A stretch of DNA of 64,000 nt from a virus. Made by a program: the position numbers and the translations under genes. The notes beneath the pieces were generated by a model. That model saw nothing but the letters and a program-made list of their open reading frames with translations, ran no database searches and was not told the origin of the DNA. This document shows, piece by piece, positions 16,777 through 24,361 of this stretch (positions are counted from its first letter, which is position 1; each line of letters starts with the position of its first letter). The stretch is from positions 124,001 to 188,000 of IMG/VR virus record IMGVR_UViG_3300043540_000321, one strand, 5' to 3'.

Positions 16777-17506
16777 CACAAAACGAAGAACCGACCACTG
16801 GTGGGAGTTCTCTCACGATTTAATAAAAACTCACGCTTTTCCAGGCGTAGTTGAAAATGTCAATTTGCGATGGCAGTCCCCCAGCTCCGGACGGGATATC
16901 GATATGATACCGCTCGGTAACGACCTGGCCCTCATCCTGCCGATCGGACTGAACGATACGGAGGAAGACCCAGAGCTGGATCAGGCTCTAATAAACGCAG
17001 AGAGGATAGAAGCCCATTGGAGGAGTTACTGTGAGGAAAACGGACTTCCTACTTCTAAGGTAAGTACGAATGTTGAAAGTATCCTGTCTCTTGTCTACCC
17101 ATTTGTCGATCGCATTGCGGGCAGTACTGTTCCTTACGTCATCACCTTTAACCAGAACGACCTGACTGAGTATTTTACAGCTCAGATAAAGGAGCGGGAC
17201 TGGGAGTTTATTAAGCAAAAGGCCCTCTCCAATACTGAAGAAGTCTGTGGAGAGCCCGACTTGAGAGAGGGGTCTGCATTCCTTGGTTCAGTGATGAGCC
17301 TTACGCCCAGTGGCAAGGTGTATATGCCCTGGTCTTCTAATGTGACCCATGAGGAAGCCTGGATTGACTCTGTTTGGTGGGAGGCCTTGGAGAGTGTCGC
17401 CGAACAGTATGGGATGTATGTGGGGTGTGGTGAAGAGTGTGCGAGTGATGTGTTCGCGTTTATAGAGGTCAAAGTCGAGGAGGACGCTGATGACGACGAC
17501 CGTTAG
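16763..17506 (+). CDS. Unknown soluble protein (247 aa)
   Basis: The ATG lies inside the end of the previous gene. The acidic protein has a Trp-rich N-terminus (RTDHWWEFSHDLIKTH), a central SLVYPFVDRIAGSTVPYVITFNQ and a conserved-looking WIDSVWWEALESVAEQYGM near the end, closing with EEDADDDDR. No catalytic motif seen. It overlaps the next small gene. Confidence 0.65.
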   Translation: MTSTNTKRRTDHWWEFSHDLIKTHAFPGVVENVNLRWQSPSSGRDIDMIPLGNDLALILPIGLNDTEEDPELDQALINAERIEAHWRSYCEENGLPTSKVSTNVESILSLVYPFVDRIAGSTVPYVITFNQNDLTEYFTAQIKERDWEFIKQKALSNTEEVCGEPDLREGSAFLGSVMSLTPSGKVYMPWSSNVTHEEAWIDSVWWEALESVAEQYGMYVGCGEECASDVFAFIEVKVEEDADDDDR

Positions 17507-17671
17507 CAATGTAGGCGAGTCTATTATCCTGCGCTTGCCCGAGTTCGGAGAGCATCTAGACAAAGGACTCGAGATGATTATTGGAATCTATATGAGCTGT
17601 ATACCTTTTTGATCGAGCTGCTTAAGCAGTTCGGAAATCTCGATGTCCGGATTAAAGGAGGAGACCTCTGA
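17490..17671 (+). pseudogene. Frameshifted small gene (about 58 codons)
   Basis: AGGAGG lies 6 nt before the ATG. Frame one gives MTTTVSNVGESIILRLPEF.. and stops at 17612 after 40 residues. A plausible protein continues in the -1 frame from about 17576 (DDYWNLYELYTFLIELLKQF.. to 17671). The joined product would be about 58 residues. It could be decay, a sequence error or recoding. Confidence 0.5.
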
Positions 17672-17820
17672 AGTCTCTCTTCTCTTATCTGCGTATTGCA
17701 GGTACTGGGTTTGAGTCTTACGTCGACGAAGAAAGTGTCAAGAAGTGGTTGAAAGTCAATAGACCGGATGATTACGGAATCCTTTTTCAAGAGGAGGAAA
17801 CTGATGACGATCTACTTTAG
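17668..17820 (+). CDS. Small ORF lacking ATG/GTG/TTG (possible CTG start, 50 aa)
   Basis: A strong GGAGGAG site lies 5 nt before CTG AAG, which overlaps the preceding stop (CTGA). The frame gives a normal-looking peptide (..SYLRIAGTGFESYVDEESVK..). No standard start is available. It is either a rare CTG start or part of the frameshifted gene upstream. Confidence 0.4.
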   Translation: MKSLFSYLRIAGTGFESYVDEESVKKWLKVNRPDDYGILFQEEETDDDLL

Positions 17821-17893
17821 ATCGCTTAAAATCGAACCTGAAGAGACCGTAGCTGTATGTGATGTCTACAGCGCGGGACGGGATTACTACTAA
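17804..17893 (+). CDS. Tiny peptide (29 aa)
   Basis: GAGGAGG lies 7 nt before the ATG, inside the end of the 17668 frame. The product MTIYFRSLKIEPEETVAVCD.. ends at TAA. The strong ribosome site is the main support. A terminator follows. Confidence 0.4.
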   Translation: MTIYFRSLKIEPEETVAVCDVYSAGRDYY

Positions 17894-17926
17894 CTTGTGA
17901 TGTCAGTTATTAGTGAAATGAACCAA

Positions 17927-17957
17927 GGGAGCCCCTGTGAATAAGGCTCCCTTTCTT
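17927..17957 (+). terminator. Intrinsic terminator
   Basis: AAGGGAGCC / GGCTCCCTT stem followed by TCTTT. Confidence 0.75.
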
Positions 17958-17984
17958 TGCCCAGAGGTTTCTCCCGTTGAAGTT

Positions 17985-18024
17985 GGAAGCCCGCGCTCTA
18001 TCGCCTAGCGATGAGCGTCGGGTA
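17985..18024 (+). repeat. Solo IS200/IS605-like right-end hairpin (type 1)
   Basis: GGAAGCCCG, then nested stems CGCT/AGCG and ATCGC/GCGAT, closed by CGGGTAA. The same layout recurs at 20573 with different but still pairing bases. This matches the look of omega-RNA right ends of TnpB elements. No transposase is adjacent. Confidence 0.5.
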
Positions 18025-18076
18025 ATTCACTAATCAACCGGAGGTGCTCGAGGAGTGCCAACCTATAACATAAAGA

Positions 18077-18147
18077 TGCCCCCAATAGGAATTGAACCTA
18101 TGTAGACCCTTTTAAGGAGGGTTGCATAACCACTATGCTATGGGAGC
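18077..18147 (-). tRNA. tRNA-like gene, anticodon UUA (possible ochre suppressor)
   Basis: A complete 71-nt cloverleaf on the minus strand: acceptor GCTCCCA/TGGGGGC, D arm GCAT-AGTGGTT-ATGC, anticodon arm ACCCT-CCTTAAA-AGGGT, 4-nt variable loop and T arm ATAGG-TTCAATT-CCTAT. No CCA is encoded. The central loop triplet is TTA (plus 18113-18115), which would read UAA. Position 33 is C rather than the near-universal U, so the reading or its function is uncertain. It is isolated among + strand genes. Confidence 0.8.
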
Positions 18148-18187
18148 AAGTTAATAGAGTGTTCATCCATTTTAACGAGAGGACATT

Positions 18188-18424
18188 ATGTCTGTACCTA
18201 TCCTTCAAAATTCTACCACAGTCCTGAACGCGCTGTTGAGAGGTCGGGTCGAAGGAGTTCTTACCGTGCTGGACCAGCATTGCAAATTAGAGGGCGAGGA
18301 GTTGTATAAAACCTTCGTCGAGATTTGTGCAATCCATCTACAAATGGATGAAGAAGAAGTTAATTACTGGGCAAGAGATTATTTTGCAGAATATGTCAAA
18401 GACGAAGGAAGAGACCCCTCTTAG
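18188..18424 (+). CDS. Small helical unknown protein (78 aa)
   Basis: GAGAGGAC precedes the ATG. It is a helical acidic protein (VLNALLRGRVEGVLTVLDQH.., MDEEEVNYWARDYFAEYVKDE). Its end overlaps the start of the frameshifted gene at 18393. Function unknown. Confidence 0.65.
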   Translation: MSVPILQNSTTVLNALLRGRVEGVLTVLDQHCKLEGEELYKTFVEICAIHLQMDEEEVNYWARDYFAEYVKDEGRDPS

Positions 18425-18861
18425 GGACCTAGATTACAGACCAGAGTTCCGCCGTCTGGTCTTGAAAGAAGACTCAACCTATTGGAAAAAAAGAGTTTGT
18501 CGAGAAGTGCGGTGGGGCTATCTATGCTGTCTACGTCTACGACTCTCGCGAAGTCACGCACCTGTGTGAACTAGACCCAAGTTACTGCTGCTACCTGGTG
18601 GAGTATTACCCGGAAGAGATGCCAGAGGATGAGTGGGAGCATGAGAGGCTCTTAGACGAGCTCGATGAGGCATGCAACTTAAGCTGTTTCGACGGCGATC
18701 GCGTCACCTACTTTCACTGCTCTCAAGTTGACAAAATTCCGTTGGATAATACTCACCCGTGGTTAAGTAAGCACGCTGTCATGATTGATTATGAGACCAG
18801 TCCAGAAGACTGGGACTTAACCTACGAAGAAGCACTTAGTGAAGTCATAAGCGAGGCTTGA
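18393..18861 (+). pseudogene. Gene split at an A7 run (about 155 codons)
   Basis: The first part (MSKTKEETPLRDLDYRPEF.. STYWKK) is followed by A7 at 18486-18492. With one A fewer the frame runs on as EFVEKCGGAIYAVYVYDSRE.. to the stop at 18861, with good protein-like sequence throughout. The second part alone has no start codon before a GTG at 18598. It could be homopolymer error, mutation, or slippage-based expression. The product is acidic, with Cys pairs (LDPSYCCYLV). Function unknown. Confidence 0.6.
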
Positions 18862-18866
18862 CAAAA

Positions 18867-18892
18867 GAGGGGAAGTTAATAAACTTCCCCTC
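18867..18892. terminator. Bidirectional terminator between convergent genes
   Basis: Perfect 11-bp stem GAGGGGAAGTT / AACTTCCCCTC with an AATA loop, so the loop region itself spells TTAATAA. It separates the 18393 gene from the minus-strand gene at 18904. Confidence 0.75.
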
Positions 18893-18903
18893 CTGCGTTA
18901 CTA

Positions 18904-19464
18904 CTACTGCTGTGGGATTGAGGCAGGCACCGTTCCTTGAAGAGGTGCCGCGTTCGTCACAACTGTACTAGGGTCGATCGGAAGAGATTGGATGAGTTGA
19001 GTCAGAGTGGATACTGGGACAGGCGCAGCCGAAGTAGCGACCGGAGCTGACTTGCCATCACGAGCTGCGAGATAATCGTCGATCGCGCTGCCGACCTGAT
19101 CGTGAATTTTCTTCACAGGGTCGGGCAGCGCGACGGGAATATCCTTGGCGATCGCTTGCTCAAAACTGGAGTTCTCGAGGATGTGGTCGATCAGGTAAGA
19201 GATGTCTTTATCTGAAACGCCTTCACCGAGGAAAAGTTTAACCGCAGACTCGACAGCTAAAAGATAAGCGTTATCATCCATAGCAGGGTAACGCGATCGC
19301 ACAGCGGCGTCGACTGCATCGTAGATAGGTTTAATGAGAGCCTGGTATTTAATAACAGTGGCTTGCTTAAGATAAGGAGCAACCATGTTATTAATGACTT
19401 GAGTTAGGTAGCTCGCCACGAGATTAGACAGGGCTGGTAGAAGCTGAACAAGAGGTTCGAACAT
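18904..19464 (-). CDS. Ala/Pro-rich helical unknown protein (186 aa)
   Basis: Residues 1-125 form long amphipathic helices (FEPLVQLLPALSNLVASYLT.., IDHILENSSFEQAIAKDI). The rest is a low-complexity Ser/Ala/Pro tail. It resembles the 29499 product in build (helices then Ala/Pro tail). Such proteins can be structural or scaffolding parts; this is inference only. One of few minus-strand genes, with a shared terminator at its 3' end. Confidence 0.65.
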   Translation of the reverse strand: MFEPLVQLLPALSNLVASYLTQVINNMVAPYLKQATVIKYQALIKPIYDAVDAAVRSRYPAMDDNAYLLAVESAVKLFLGEGVSDKDISYLIDHILENSSFEQAIAKDIPVALPDPVKKIHDQVGSAIDDYLAARDGKSAPVATSAAPVPVSTLTQLIQSLPIDPSTVVTNAAPLQGTVPASIPQQ

Positions 19465-19535
19465 GATGAGTTTCCGGAAACATCAATCCCAACCTAGATT
19501 TTTATAGTGAACAAAAAGTACGCGAGGAATTTTTG

Positions 19536-19637
19536 ATGCCTGAAAAAGAGCTCAAGGTTAAAAACCTCCTATTAAGTTTGTTTCGCGCAGCTCGCATCGG
19601 AATTAGCGGTCAAGTGGAAATGAGAGGAGGGTCTTAA
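19536..19637 (+). CDS. Tiny basic peptide (33 aa)
   Basis: GAGG lies 8 nt before the ATG. The product MPEKELKVKNLLLSLFRAAR.. is an amphipathic, basic helix. The stop overlaps the next start (TAATG). It could be a leader peptide coupled to 19637. Confidence 0.5.
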   Translation: MPEKELKVKNLLLSLFRAARIGISGQVEMRGGS

Positions 19638-20104
19638 TGAAGTTGATTAAACTGATTGATGAAAACAAGCAAAAATTAGCAGATGGCTGCATTTTGCCAG
19701 ACGGACAGGTGGCGATTGCCTGGTGTGATCTGCTGACTCATGGCACCTACCCAGACATCGAGTCGCTTGTAGCCATTCAATCGAAGATTCCAGGGCGAGA
19801 AATTGTAGACCACGTGACTGACCTTAATCAGAAATGGTCCGGGATCGATTTCTACGGTTTCTCGCTAGTCAGAGATGAAGATGTAACAGGGGTAAGCGGT
19901 AAGGGTGTCGTTGCTGTAGGGTGCAAGTTCCCCCGTCGGATGGTAGTGTTGCAATGGGTAGTTGGCATCCCTTCGACCTTCTGGTATCCAAACCTTGAAA
20001 CTTTAAGGGTTTTACATGGACACAACGGAAAAACTCGGATCGTTCCGTGTCTGAAGTCAGGGGTTTCCGCTCCCTCCCCAACCCACGGAGGATTCGATGA
20101 GTAA
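19637..20104 (+). CDS. Unknown protein (155 aa)
   Basis: GAGGAGGG lies 7 nt before the ATG, which overlaps the previous stop. The mixed alpha/beta protein has VAIAWCDLLTHGTYPDIESLV and a basic Ser/Pro tail. It overlaps the next gene by 8 nt. No family recognised. Confidence 0.65.
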   Translation: MKLIKLIDENKQKLADGCILPDGQVAIAWCDLLTHGTYPDIESLVAIQSKIPGREIVDHVTDLNQKWSGIDFYGFSLVRDEDVTGVSGKGVVAVGCKFPRRMVVLQWVVGIPSTFWYPNLETLRVLHGHNGKTRIVPCLKSGVSAPSPTHGGFDE

Positions 20105-20504
20105 AGTTATTTGGCTTCTTATAGAAACGGAGTTCCGAGGCCCTTACATTATTGAGATGACAAAGGAAGCCATTCTCAGAGTTCAAGAGTTGGCCGCTCA
20201 TGTCTTGTCTATCAGAGGAATGTGGTCCGTCAAGATTGACCTCAGCACCATAGGTGGGATCACCGTTTACAAGGTCGGCGACAACGAACAAGTTCTCGCC
20301 CAGTTTGACCACAAAAATTACACCGTCGTATCTGAAGAGTCTTCCAGACCCAAAGAGGCGTTTTTCGTCTCTCTATGTGTCGCTGAGGTCTTAGCAGGTA
20401 TGGAAGAGGCAATGGTCATTCAGTTCGCCGCGGATGGTGGAGATGATGAGACCGAAGAAATGTTTACCATCCCTAATTTATTGGAGGAGTTTGAACGAAT
20501 TTAG
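20097..20504 (+). CDS. Unknown protein (135 aa)
   Basis: CGGAGG lies before the ATG. The beta-rich N-terminus (KVIWLLIETEFRGPYIIEM) is followed by a helix and an acidic end (ADGGDDETEEMFTIP). No family recognised. Confidence 0.65.
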   Translation: MSKVIWLLIETEFRGPYIIEMTKEAILRVQELAAHVLSIRGMWSVKIDLSTIGGITVYKVGDNEQVLAQFDHKNYTVVSEESSRPKEAFFVSLCVAEVLAGMEEAMVIQFAADGGDDETEEMFTIPNLLEEFERI

Positions 20505-20510
20505 CCTGCA

Positions 20511-20540
20511 CTCCCCCATCCTCGCCAGCAGGTGGGGGAG
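20511..20540 (+). terminator. Hairpin after 20097 gene
   Basis: Stem CTCCCCCA / TGGGGGAG, with a 14-nt loop and little U-run. It could be a terminator or part of the mobile-element relic that follows. Confidence 0.4.
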
Positions 20541-20572
20541 CTTCATCGGTATGTGTTTAGGAGAATTAGACG

Positions 20573-20612
20573 GGAAGCCCAGCGCTGTACCGCTTCGGTC
20601 AGCGTCGGGTAA
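20573..20612 (+). repeat. Solo IS200/IS605-like right-end hairpin (type 1)
   Basis: GGAAGCCCA, then CGCTG-T-ACCG-CTT-CGGT-CAGCG and TCGGGTAA. It is the second copy of the 17985 structure, with compensatory differences in both stems. Confidence 0.5.
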
Positions 20613-20639
20613 GTCACCGCGTGAGAGCAAGGAGAAATA

Positions 20640-21143
20640 ATGCTATCTCAAAATCTAATCAAGACTATTTGTACGGAGATGACAGGAGGCTCTTCCTGTT
20701 ATTTCATCCAGGGGCACAACCTGGCGATCTGTCATCTGGAGATGGATGAAGCGGACTGGGTCTTCATTGATAAAGTGCGGAGTTCGAGTGTCGATCGCAT
20801 GTTCGACATGCGAAACCAACGGTTATTAAAGTACGAGCCAGCGGTTAGATGGCTGCGCCCAGTTCTCGAAGAGTACTTCCAAATGAGAGACCTGAGCTGG
20901 AGCGACGAAGACCAGCAGAACGCCCTCCGAGAAGGGTGGGGGCTCTTCCACGTAGACGACGTCTACCCTGAGATCCAGAAGTTCGACGAGGCTTGCGTCT
21001 TTGAATCTGACGCCAGCGCGGTCGCTCACATTATGGGTGCTGTTAAGTTCTCTGATGATTGTCCGGAGTACTACAGAAAAGCCTGGGCGATTCACAGCCT
21101 ATTCGCCGCACATTCCCTCAACAGAAATCCGATCCAGGTATGA
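20640..21143 (+). CDS. Unknown protein (167 aa)
   Basis: AAGGAG precedes the ATG. The acidic alpha/beta protein has SSCYFIQGHNLAICHLEMDE and, near the end, YYRKAWAIHSLFAAHSLNRN. The stop overlaps the next start (ATGA), so it is coupled to the NUMOD4-like gene. Function unknown. Confidence 0.65.
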   Translation: MLSQNLIKTICTEMTGGSSCYFIQGHNLAICHLEMDEADWVFIDKVRSSSVDRMFDMRNQRLLKYEPAVRWLRPVLEEYFQMRDLSWSDEDQQNALREGWGLFHVDDVYPEIQKFDEACVFESDASAVAHIMGAVKFSDDCPEYYRKAWAIHSLFAAHSLNRNPIQV

Positions 21144-22051
21144 GTCAAGCCGAGCATAGTGAACTGAGAGATATCCCAGGTCTGGAGGGGATATATGGAA
21201 TCACGCCAGACGGGCGGGTGTGGAGCTACCGAACCCAACGGTGGGCGACCCGCTATTACACCAAGACGAGCACCCGTCGCCTGGAAGTATCTCTTGGAGT
21301 CGGGGGTCGCAGGTTATCTTTTCGAGTCGACCATCTCCTTGCTATCACCTACGTTCCCAACCCAAACCACGATCGCTATGCTCGGTTTATTAATCCGGAT
21401 GGACCTGTCCATGTGAGTAATGTCGGTTGGTTCCCTGAACCCGACCAACGAGAGGAGAGTCCGATCAGTCGAGAATCGATAATGGCTCGCCTCTCGAGAG
21501 AACGAGGTCAGGAGGATGGGTTCGAAATTATTAAAAAGGACATTTTGCCCGATGAGGAGCTACTTGAAGTTCCCGACGTGCCGGATGTCTTAGTGACCCG
21601 AACCGGTCGAGTATTCAAACGCCACCCTCGGCAGCATGTTCGGGATTATCGAGAGCTTAAGACCTATTCCAACTCAAAGGGGGTTGGAACGCCTAAGGTA
21701 ACCGTAGAGGGAAAGACCTACAAGGTGAAAGACCTTTTAGCACGAGCCTTCTGTGAGAATCCAAACCCCATCCGATTTCGATACGTCCGGCATGTCAACA
21801 ACTTGCTGACCGATATTCACGTAGACAACCTCTACTGGGCAGAGCGCCCTTACTCCCCCTACGACCGATTAGAAGTTCAAGAGCTTCGTCAGGTCTCTCA
21901 AAAGCGCGGGATATCCAGTCACGGGCAGGATCGGGAAGACCTTATTTTCAAACTTGTTGAAAAAGACCTCGAATCCAGGCTGACATCTGGATTACAAGAG
22001 TGGATTGATTATTTTTCTAGAAAATCTAATGGAGACCCGAATGACACCTAA
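21140..22051 (+). CDS. NUMOD4/HNH-like protein with C-terminal SAP domain (303 aa)
   Basis: The ATG overlaps the previous stop. Two similar halves are visible. The first reads DIPGLEGIYGITPDGRVWSY.. VDHLLAITYVPNP.. HVSNVGWF; the second DVPDVLVTRTGRVFKR.. VKDLLARAFCENPNP.. IHVDNLYWAE. This is the NUMOD4 plus HNH-type layout of homing and phage endonucleases, but the catalytic His residues are mostly replaced (VRHVNN keeps one). Residues near 250-285 (LEVQELRQVSQKRGISS.. REDLIFKLVEKD) fit a SAP DNA-binding fold. Likely a DNA-binding protein from a homing endonuclease lineage, perhaps inactive. Confidence 0.65.
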   Translation: MSQAEHSELRDIPGLEGIYGITPDGRVWSYRTQRWATRYYTKTSTRRLEVSLGVGGRRLSFRVDHLLAITYVPNPNHDRYARFINPDGPVHVSNVGWFPEPDQREESPISRESIMARLSRERGQEDGFEIIKKDILPDEELLEVPDVPDVLVTRTGRVFKRHPRQHVRDYRELKTYSNSKGVGTPKVTVEGKTYKVKDLLARAFCENPNPIRFRYVRHVNNLLTDIHVDNLYWAERPYSPYDRLEVQELRQVSQKRGISSHGQDREDLIFKLVEKDLESRLTSGLQEWIDYFSRKSNGDPNDT

Positions 22052-22400
22052 ACAGTTCAAAGAACTCTATCTGCAAGAAGACCACGTCCTTGAGTTTCAA
22101 GACTATCAGCAGGCTATCGACGCCCAGAACGCCATTAACGCATCTGGGCTGATCTTTAGCTTGGGACGGGTCATGGAGAAGATTAATAAAGAGGCGACCG
22201 AGCGGAACCAGGGCGGAACCTTTCGCAATTCCCACCCTATTCTTCGAATGTATCTGGAACAGCTCACGTTCTTGTGTGGTTATGACCTGGACGAGCAAGA
22301 GGCGCACGGTCTTCAGATCACAGAGTGTGAGAAAGCAGGGATGCCCTACATGACCGCGTACGACATCTGTATGGAAAAGGCGAGGTTGGAGGATGTCTGA
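22041..22400 (+). CDS. Unknown protein (119 aa)
   Basis: GGAGACCCGA precedes the ATG, within the end of the previous gene. The helical protein includes YQQAIDAQNAINASGLIFSL and a Cys-bearing segment TFLCGYDLDEQEAHG. No family recognised. Confidence 0.65.
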   Translation: MTPKQFKELYLQEDHVLEFQDYQQAIDAQNAINASGLIFSLGRVMEKINKEATERNQGGTFRNSHPILRMYLEQLTFLCGYDLDEQEAHGLQITECEKAGMPYMTAYDICMEKARLEDV

Positions 22401-22623
22401 ATTCAGTCCGAAAGAACTGGCGACAGTGCTCGCCGCCCTGCGGTTCTGGCAACGGTCAGTTAAAGGAACAACACCCCGAATTATTGAAGGATACGAGCAC
22501 TTCATTGTCTCAGAGCAAACGCCTCTGGAAGACCATGAAATAGACAACCTGTGCGAGAGACTAAATTTTGGAGAAGAGTATGACTGTAAAAGCGAGTCGA
22601 CTTCCGACTCACATTCAAGTTGA
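22393..22623 (+). CDS. Small unknown protein (76 aa)
   Basis: It overlaps the previous gene by 8 nt; GGTTGGAGG lies right before the ATG. The helical start (KELATVLAALRFWQRSVKG) recalls small phage proteins with a single helix-loop-helix. Its C-terminus overlaps the next gene. Confidence 0.6.
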   Translation: MSEFSPKELATVLAALRFWQRSVKGTTPRIIEGYEHFIVSEQTPLEDHEIDNLCERLNFGEEYDCKSESTSDSHSS

Positions 22624-22811
22624 CCTTTACTACAGAACGGTATCCAGGCATCGAAATTAAATCTATGTATGCCAATTATGATGGCACTGTCTATGTCAGC
22701 TTCAGTTTTCCCGGCGGCAAGTATACCACTGAGTGGAGGCTTGAGGACGGAGTGGAGAAGCTGTTCATTAGAAGAGATGATCTAGATGCCTGGAACGAGT
22801 ATGTCGACTAA
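22580..22811 (+). CDS. Small gene with uncertain start or frameshift (63 aa from TTG 22620)
   Basis: The well-formed frame runs from a TTG at 22620 (TFTTERYPGIEIKSMYANYD.. to 22811), with TTGA overlap but no ribosome site. An ATG at 22580 has a strong TTTTGGAGAAG site, but its frame leaves after 26 residues. A +1 shift near 22615 would join them. Confidence 0.45.
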
Positions 22812-23002
22812 TCGATCGACTCAATATTAAAACTCTCAGACATCTCGCCTGGGGACGAAAAATTTCTATCCGAGAAGGAGCAAGAATCCTATCGAAGGAG
22901 GAATTAATTATTAAAATCGTCCAGGCCGACCTGAGAAGTGATGCAGTAGGGATTGTGGAGTGGGAAGATTATTTCTCTAGACAAAACCAAACGCTAAGCT
23001 GA
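22790..23002 (+). pseudogene. SAP-domain fragment, duplicated tail of the 21140 gene
   Basis: An open frame with no standard start gives IDRLNIKTLRHLAWGRKISI.. SKEELIIKIVQADLRSD.. VEWEDYFSRQN. The end matches the end of the 21140 protein (LIFKLVEKDLESRL.. QEWIDYFSRKSN). It is a broken duplicate of the SAP tail. An AAGGAGG inside it (near 22898) may serve something downstream. Confidence 0.6.
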
Positions 23003-23005
23003 TAG

Positions 23006-23320
23006 ATGATTTCTACAGAAGAAGTCGTAGACTTCGAAGGCTTCGCTGACCTAACAGGTCTGGGATACAGATCTTATACGGAGCGAGTGTTAAGCGTGCT
23101 GGATGTTCCTATCGAAGTGTGGGACTACGCCGCGACATTATCCAAAATGATAGATGAGAATATGCTCTGCTTGAACCTTGAGCGAGCGATTTACATCTGT
23201 GAGTACCCTGTCCGTAGAGGAGAGGAGCTGCCAGAGCAGGCCGCGAAATTATTAATAATCTTACGCCAAGCCAGATTTCTAGGATACGAATTCGTCTTCT
23301 TATTTCACGGAGAATTTTGA
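23006..23320 (+). CDS. Unknown protein (104 aa)
   Basis: The ATG follows the SAP fragment by 3 nt. The protein is helical and acidic (VIEVWDYAATLSKMIDEN-like pattern; AAKLLIILRQARFLGYEFVF). The stop overlaps the next start. No family recognised. Confidence 0.6.
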   Translation: MISTEEVVDFEGFADLTGLGYRSYTERVLSVLDVPIEVWDYAATLSKMIDENMLCLNLERAIYICEYPVRRGEELPEQAAKLLIILRQARFLGYEFVFLFHGEF

Positions 23321-23697
23321 TGGCCCTTAGCCCGAACGTTAAAACCTTTATTAATTTTCTTGAGAAAGAGTGGGCAGTCGAACCTGTAACTCTCGAGAAT
23401 TTATCGACACTGGTAGACAAGTTCCAACTGGAGTATCCTTACGACGAAACCAAAGACATTCTGCCGTACTGGTGTGCTGAGGATGCAAAAACTGCTGCCG
23501 GCATGTGTAAACCAGGGATGACATTGTCGGATGATGATGCTGAAATAGTGCTGGAACATGCGGCTGACAAATTTGATGCCAACCTCGGAATCAATTGGGA
23601 CATCTTACAGTTCCATATTCAGTATCTCCTCGACATAGAGGAGATTACTCTGATTTCTGACCCAGACTACGTGTTAGAAGGATCGGAGGATTTCTAA
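23320..23697 (+). CDS. Unknown acidic protein (125 aa)
   Basis: GGAG lies 8 nt before the ATG. Two Cys lie mid-protein (YWCAEDAKTAAGMCKPGM) and the rest is acidic helix. It is coupled to the next gene by TAATG. Function unknown. Confidence 0.65.
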   Translation: MALSPNVKTFINFLEKEWAVEPVTLENLSTLVDKFQLEYPYDETKDILPYWCAEDAKTAAGMCKPGMTLSDDDAEIVLEHAADKFDANLGINWDILQFHIQYLLDIEEITLISDPDYVLEGSEDF

Positions 23698-23942
23698 TGT
23701 TGCCGGTAGAAATAAAAGACCAGTTAATGCGGCGATCGCTCCAAGATGTTCGCCAGCTCAGGCTGGAGGCTGAGAACTTCTTTAATTACGGGCATCTTCC
23801 CACTGCCTCTACAGAGTTCGGGAGGTTAATTCTCGAAACCAAGGGAGAAATCACACGTCCGAACATTCAGACGGCAGCCACCGGCATATACTTGGCGGCG
23901 ATCGAGATGCGTGAGTACCGCTACGAAGGAGACCCGCAATGA
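23697..23942 (+). CDS. Small helical protein (81 aa)
   Basis: GGATCGGAGG precedes the overlapping ATG. The helix-rich sequence RRSLQDVRQLRLEAENFFNYG suggests a two-helix protein. The stop overlaps the next start. Function unknown. Confidence 0.65.
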   Translation: MLPVEIKDQLMRRSLQDVRQLRLEAENFFNYGHLPTASTEFGRLILETKGEITRPNIQTAATGIYLAAIEMREYRYEGDPQ

Positions 23943-24090
23943 TAGATTTCAGCGCTATGTCTCTGGAGCAACTTCTTGCCATTGACACCAAGAGTCTCTC
24001 TAATGAGGACCTCCGCGCTTCTACGAAGAGCTCGCGAAGCATGAGGTGAAGATGACCTACTTAACACGCCAGAGGAATACCAATGCCTAA
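23939..24090 (+). pseudogene. Frameshifted small gene (about 50 codons)
   Basis: The ATG overlaps the previous stop. The first frame (MIDFSAMSLEQLLAIDTKSL.. NEDLR) ends at 24049. From about 24019 the -1 frame continues naturally (FYEELAKHEVKMTYLTRQRN.. to 24090). The joined product would be about 50 residues. Confidence 0.5.
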
Positions 24091-24298
24091 CTACGTTGTT
24101 GCCGTGCGCGAGGTTCATATCGCATATTACGACGTGAGCGATGCGTCTGACCCCGTAGACGCGATAAAAGCCGTCAAAGAAAGAAGAGCAAACACCACTT
24201 ATGTGGAGGGAGCGCTCGAATATTCCCATGAGCTTGACTCCTCGACCTGGAGTGTGGAAGACGAGGAAGGGCAGGTAATAACGTATCCGCTGCAATAA
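24083..24298 (+). CDS. Small unknown protein (71 aa)
   Basis: AGAGGA precedes the ATG. It is a small alpha/beta protein (YVVAVREVHIAYYDVSDASD..), acidic at the end. A strong terminator follows. No family recognised. Confidence 0.65.
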   Translation: MPNYVVAVREVHIAYYDVSDASDPVDAIKAVKERRANTTYVEGALEYSHELDSSTWSVEDEEGQVITYPLQ

Positions 24299-24300
24299 CC

Positions 24301-24332
24301 AAAGAGTCCCTGACCACCCAGGGACTCTTTTA
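24301..24332 (+). terminator. Intrinsic terminator leading into TTTAATAAA
   Basis: Perfect 12-bp stem AAAGAGTCCCTG / CAGGGACTCTTT, with the tail TTAATAAAAC carrying the recurrent AT-rich word. Confidence 0.8.
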
Positions 24333-24361
24333 ATAAAACTTCAATTGCGAATGAGGAAGAG

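Noticed and set aside
18077-18147. Reading the tRNA anticodon as CUU (Lys)
   Set aside because: This would need an uneven 7-nt loop placement; the symmetric loop puts TTA in the centre. I kept UUA but note the C33 problem.
22820-22940. Separate gene behind the AAGGAGG at 22898
   Set aside because: No start codon at a usable distance; the site lies within the SAP fragment.
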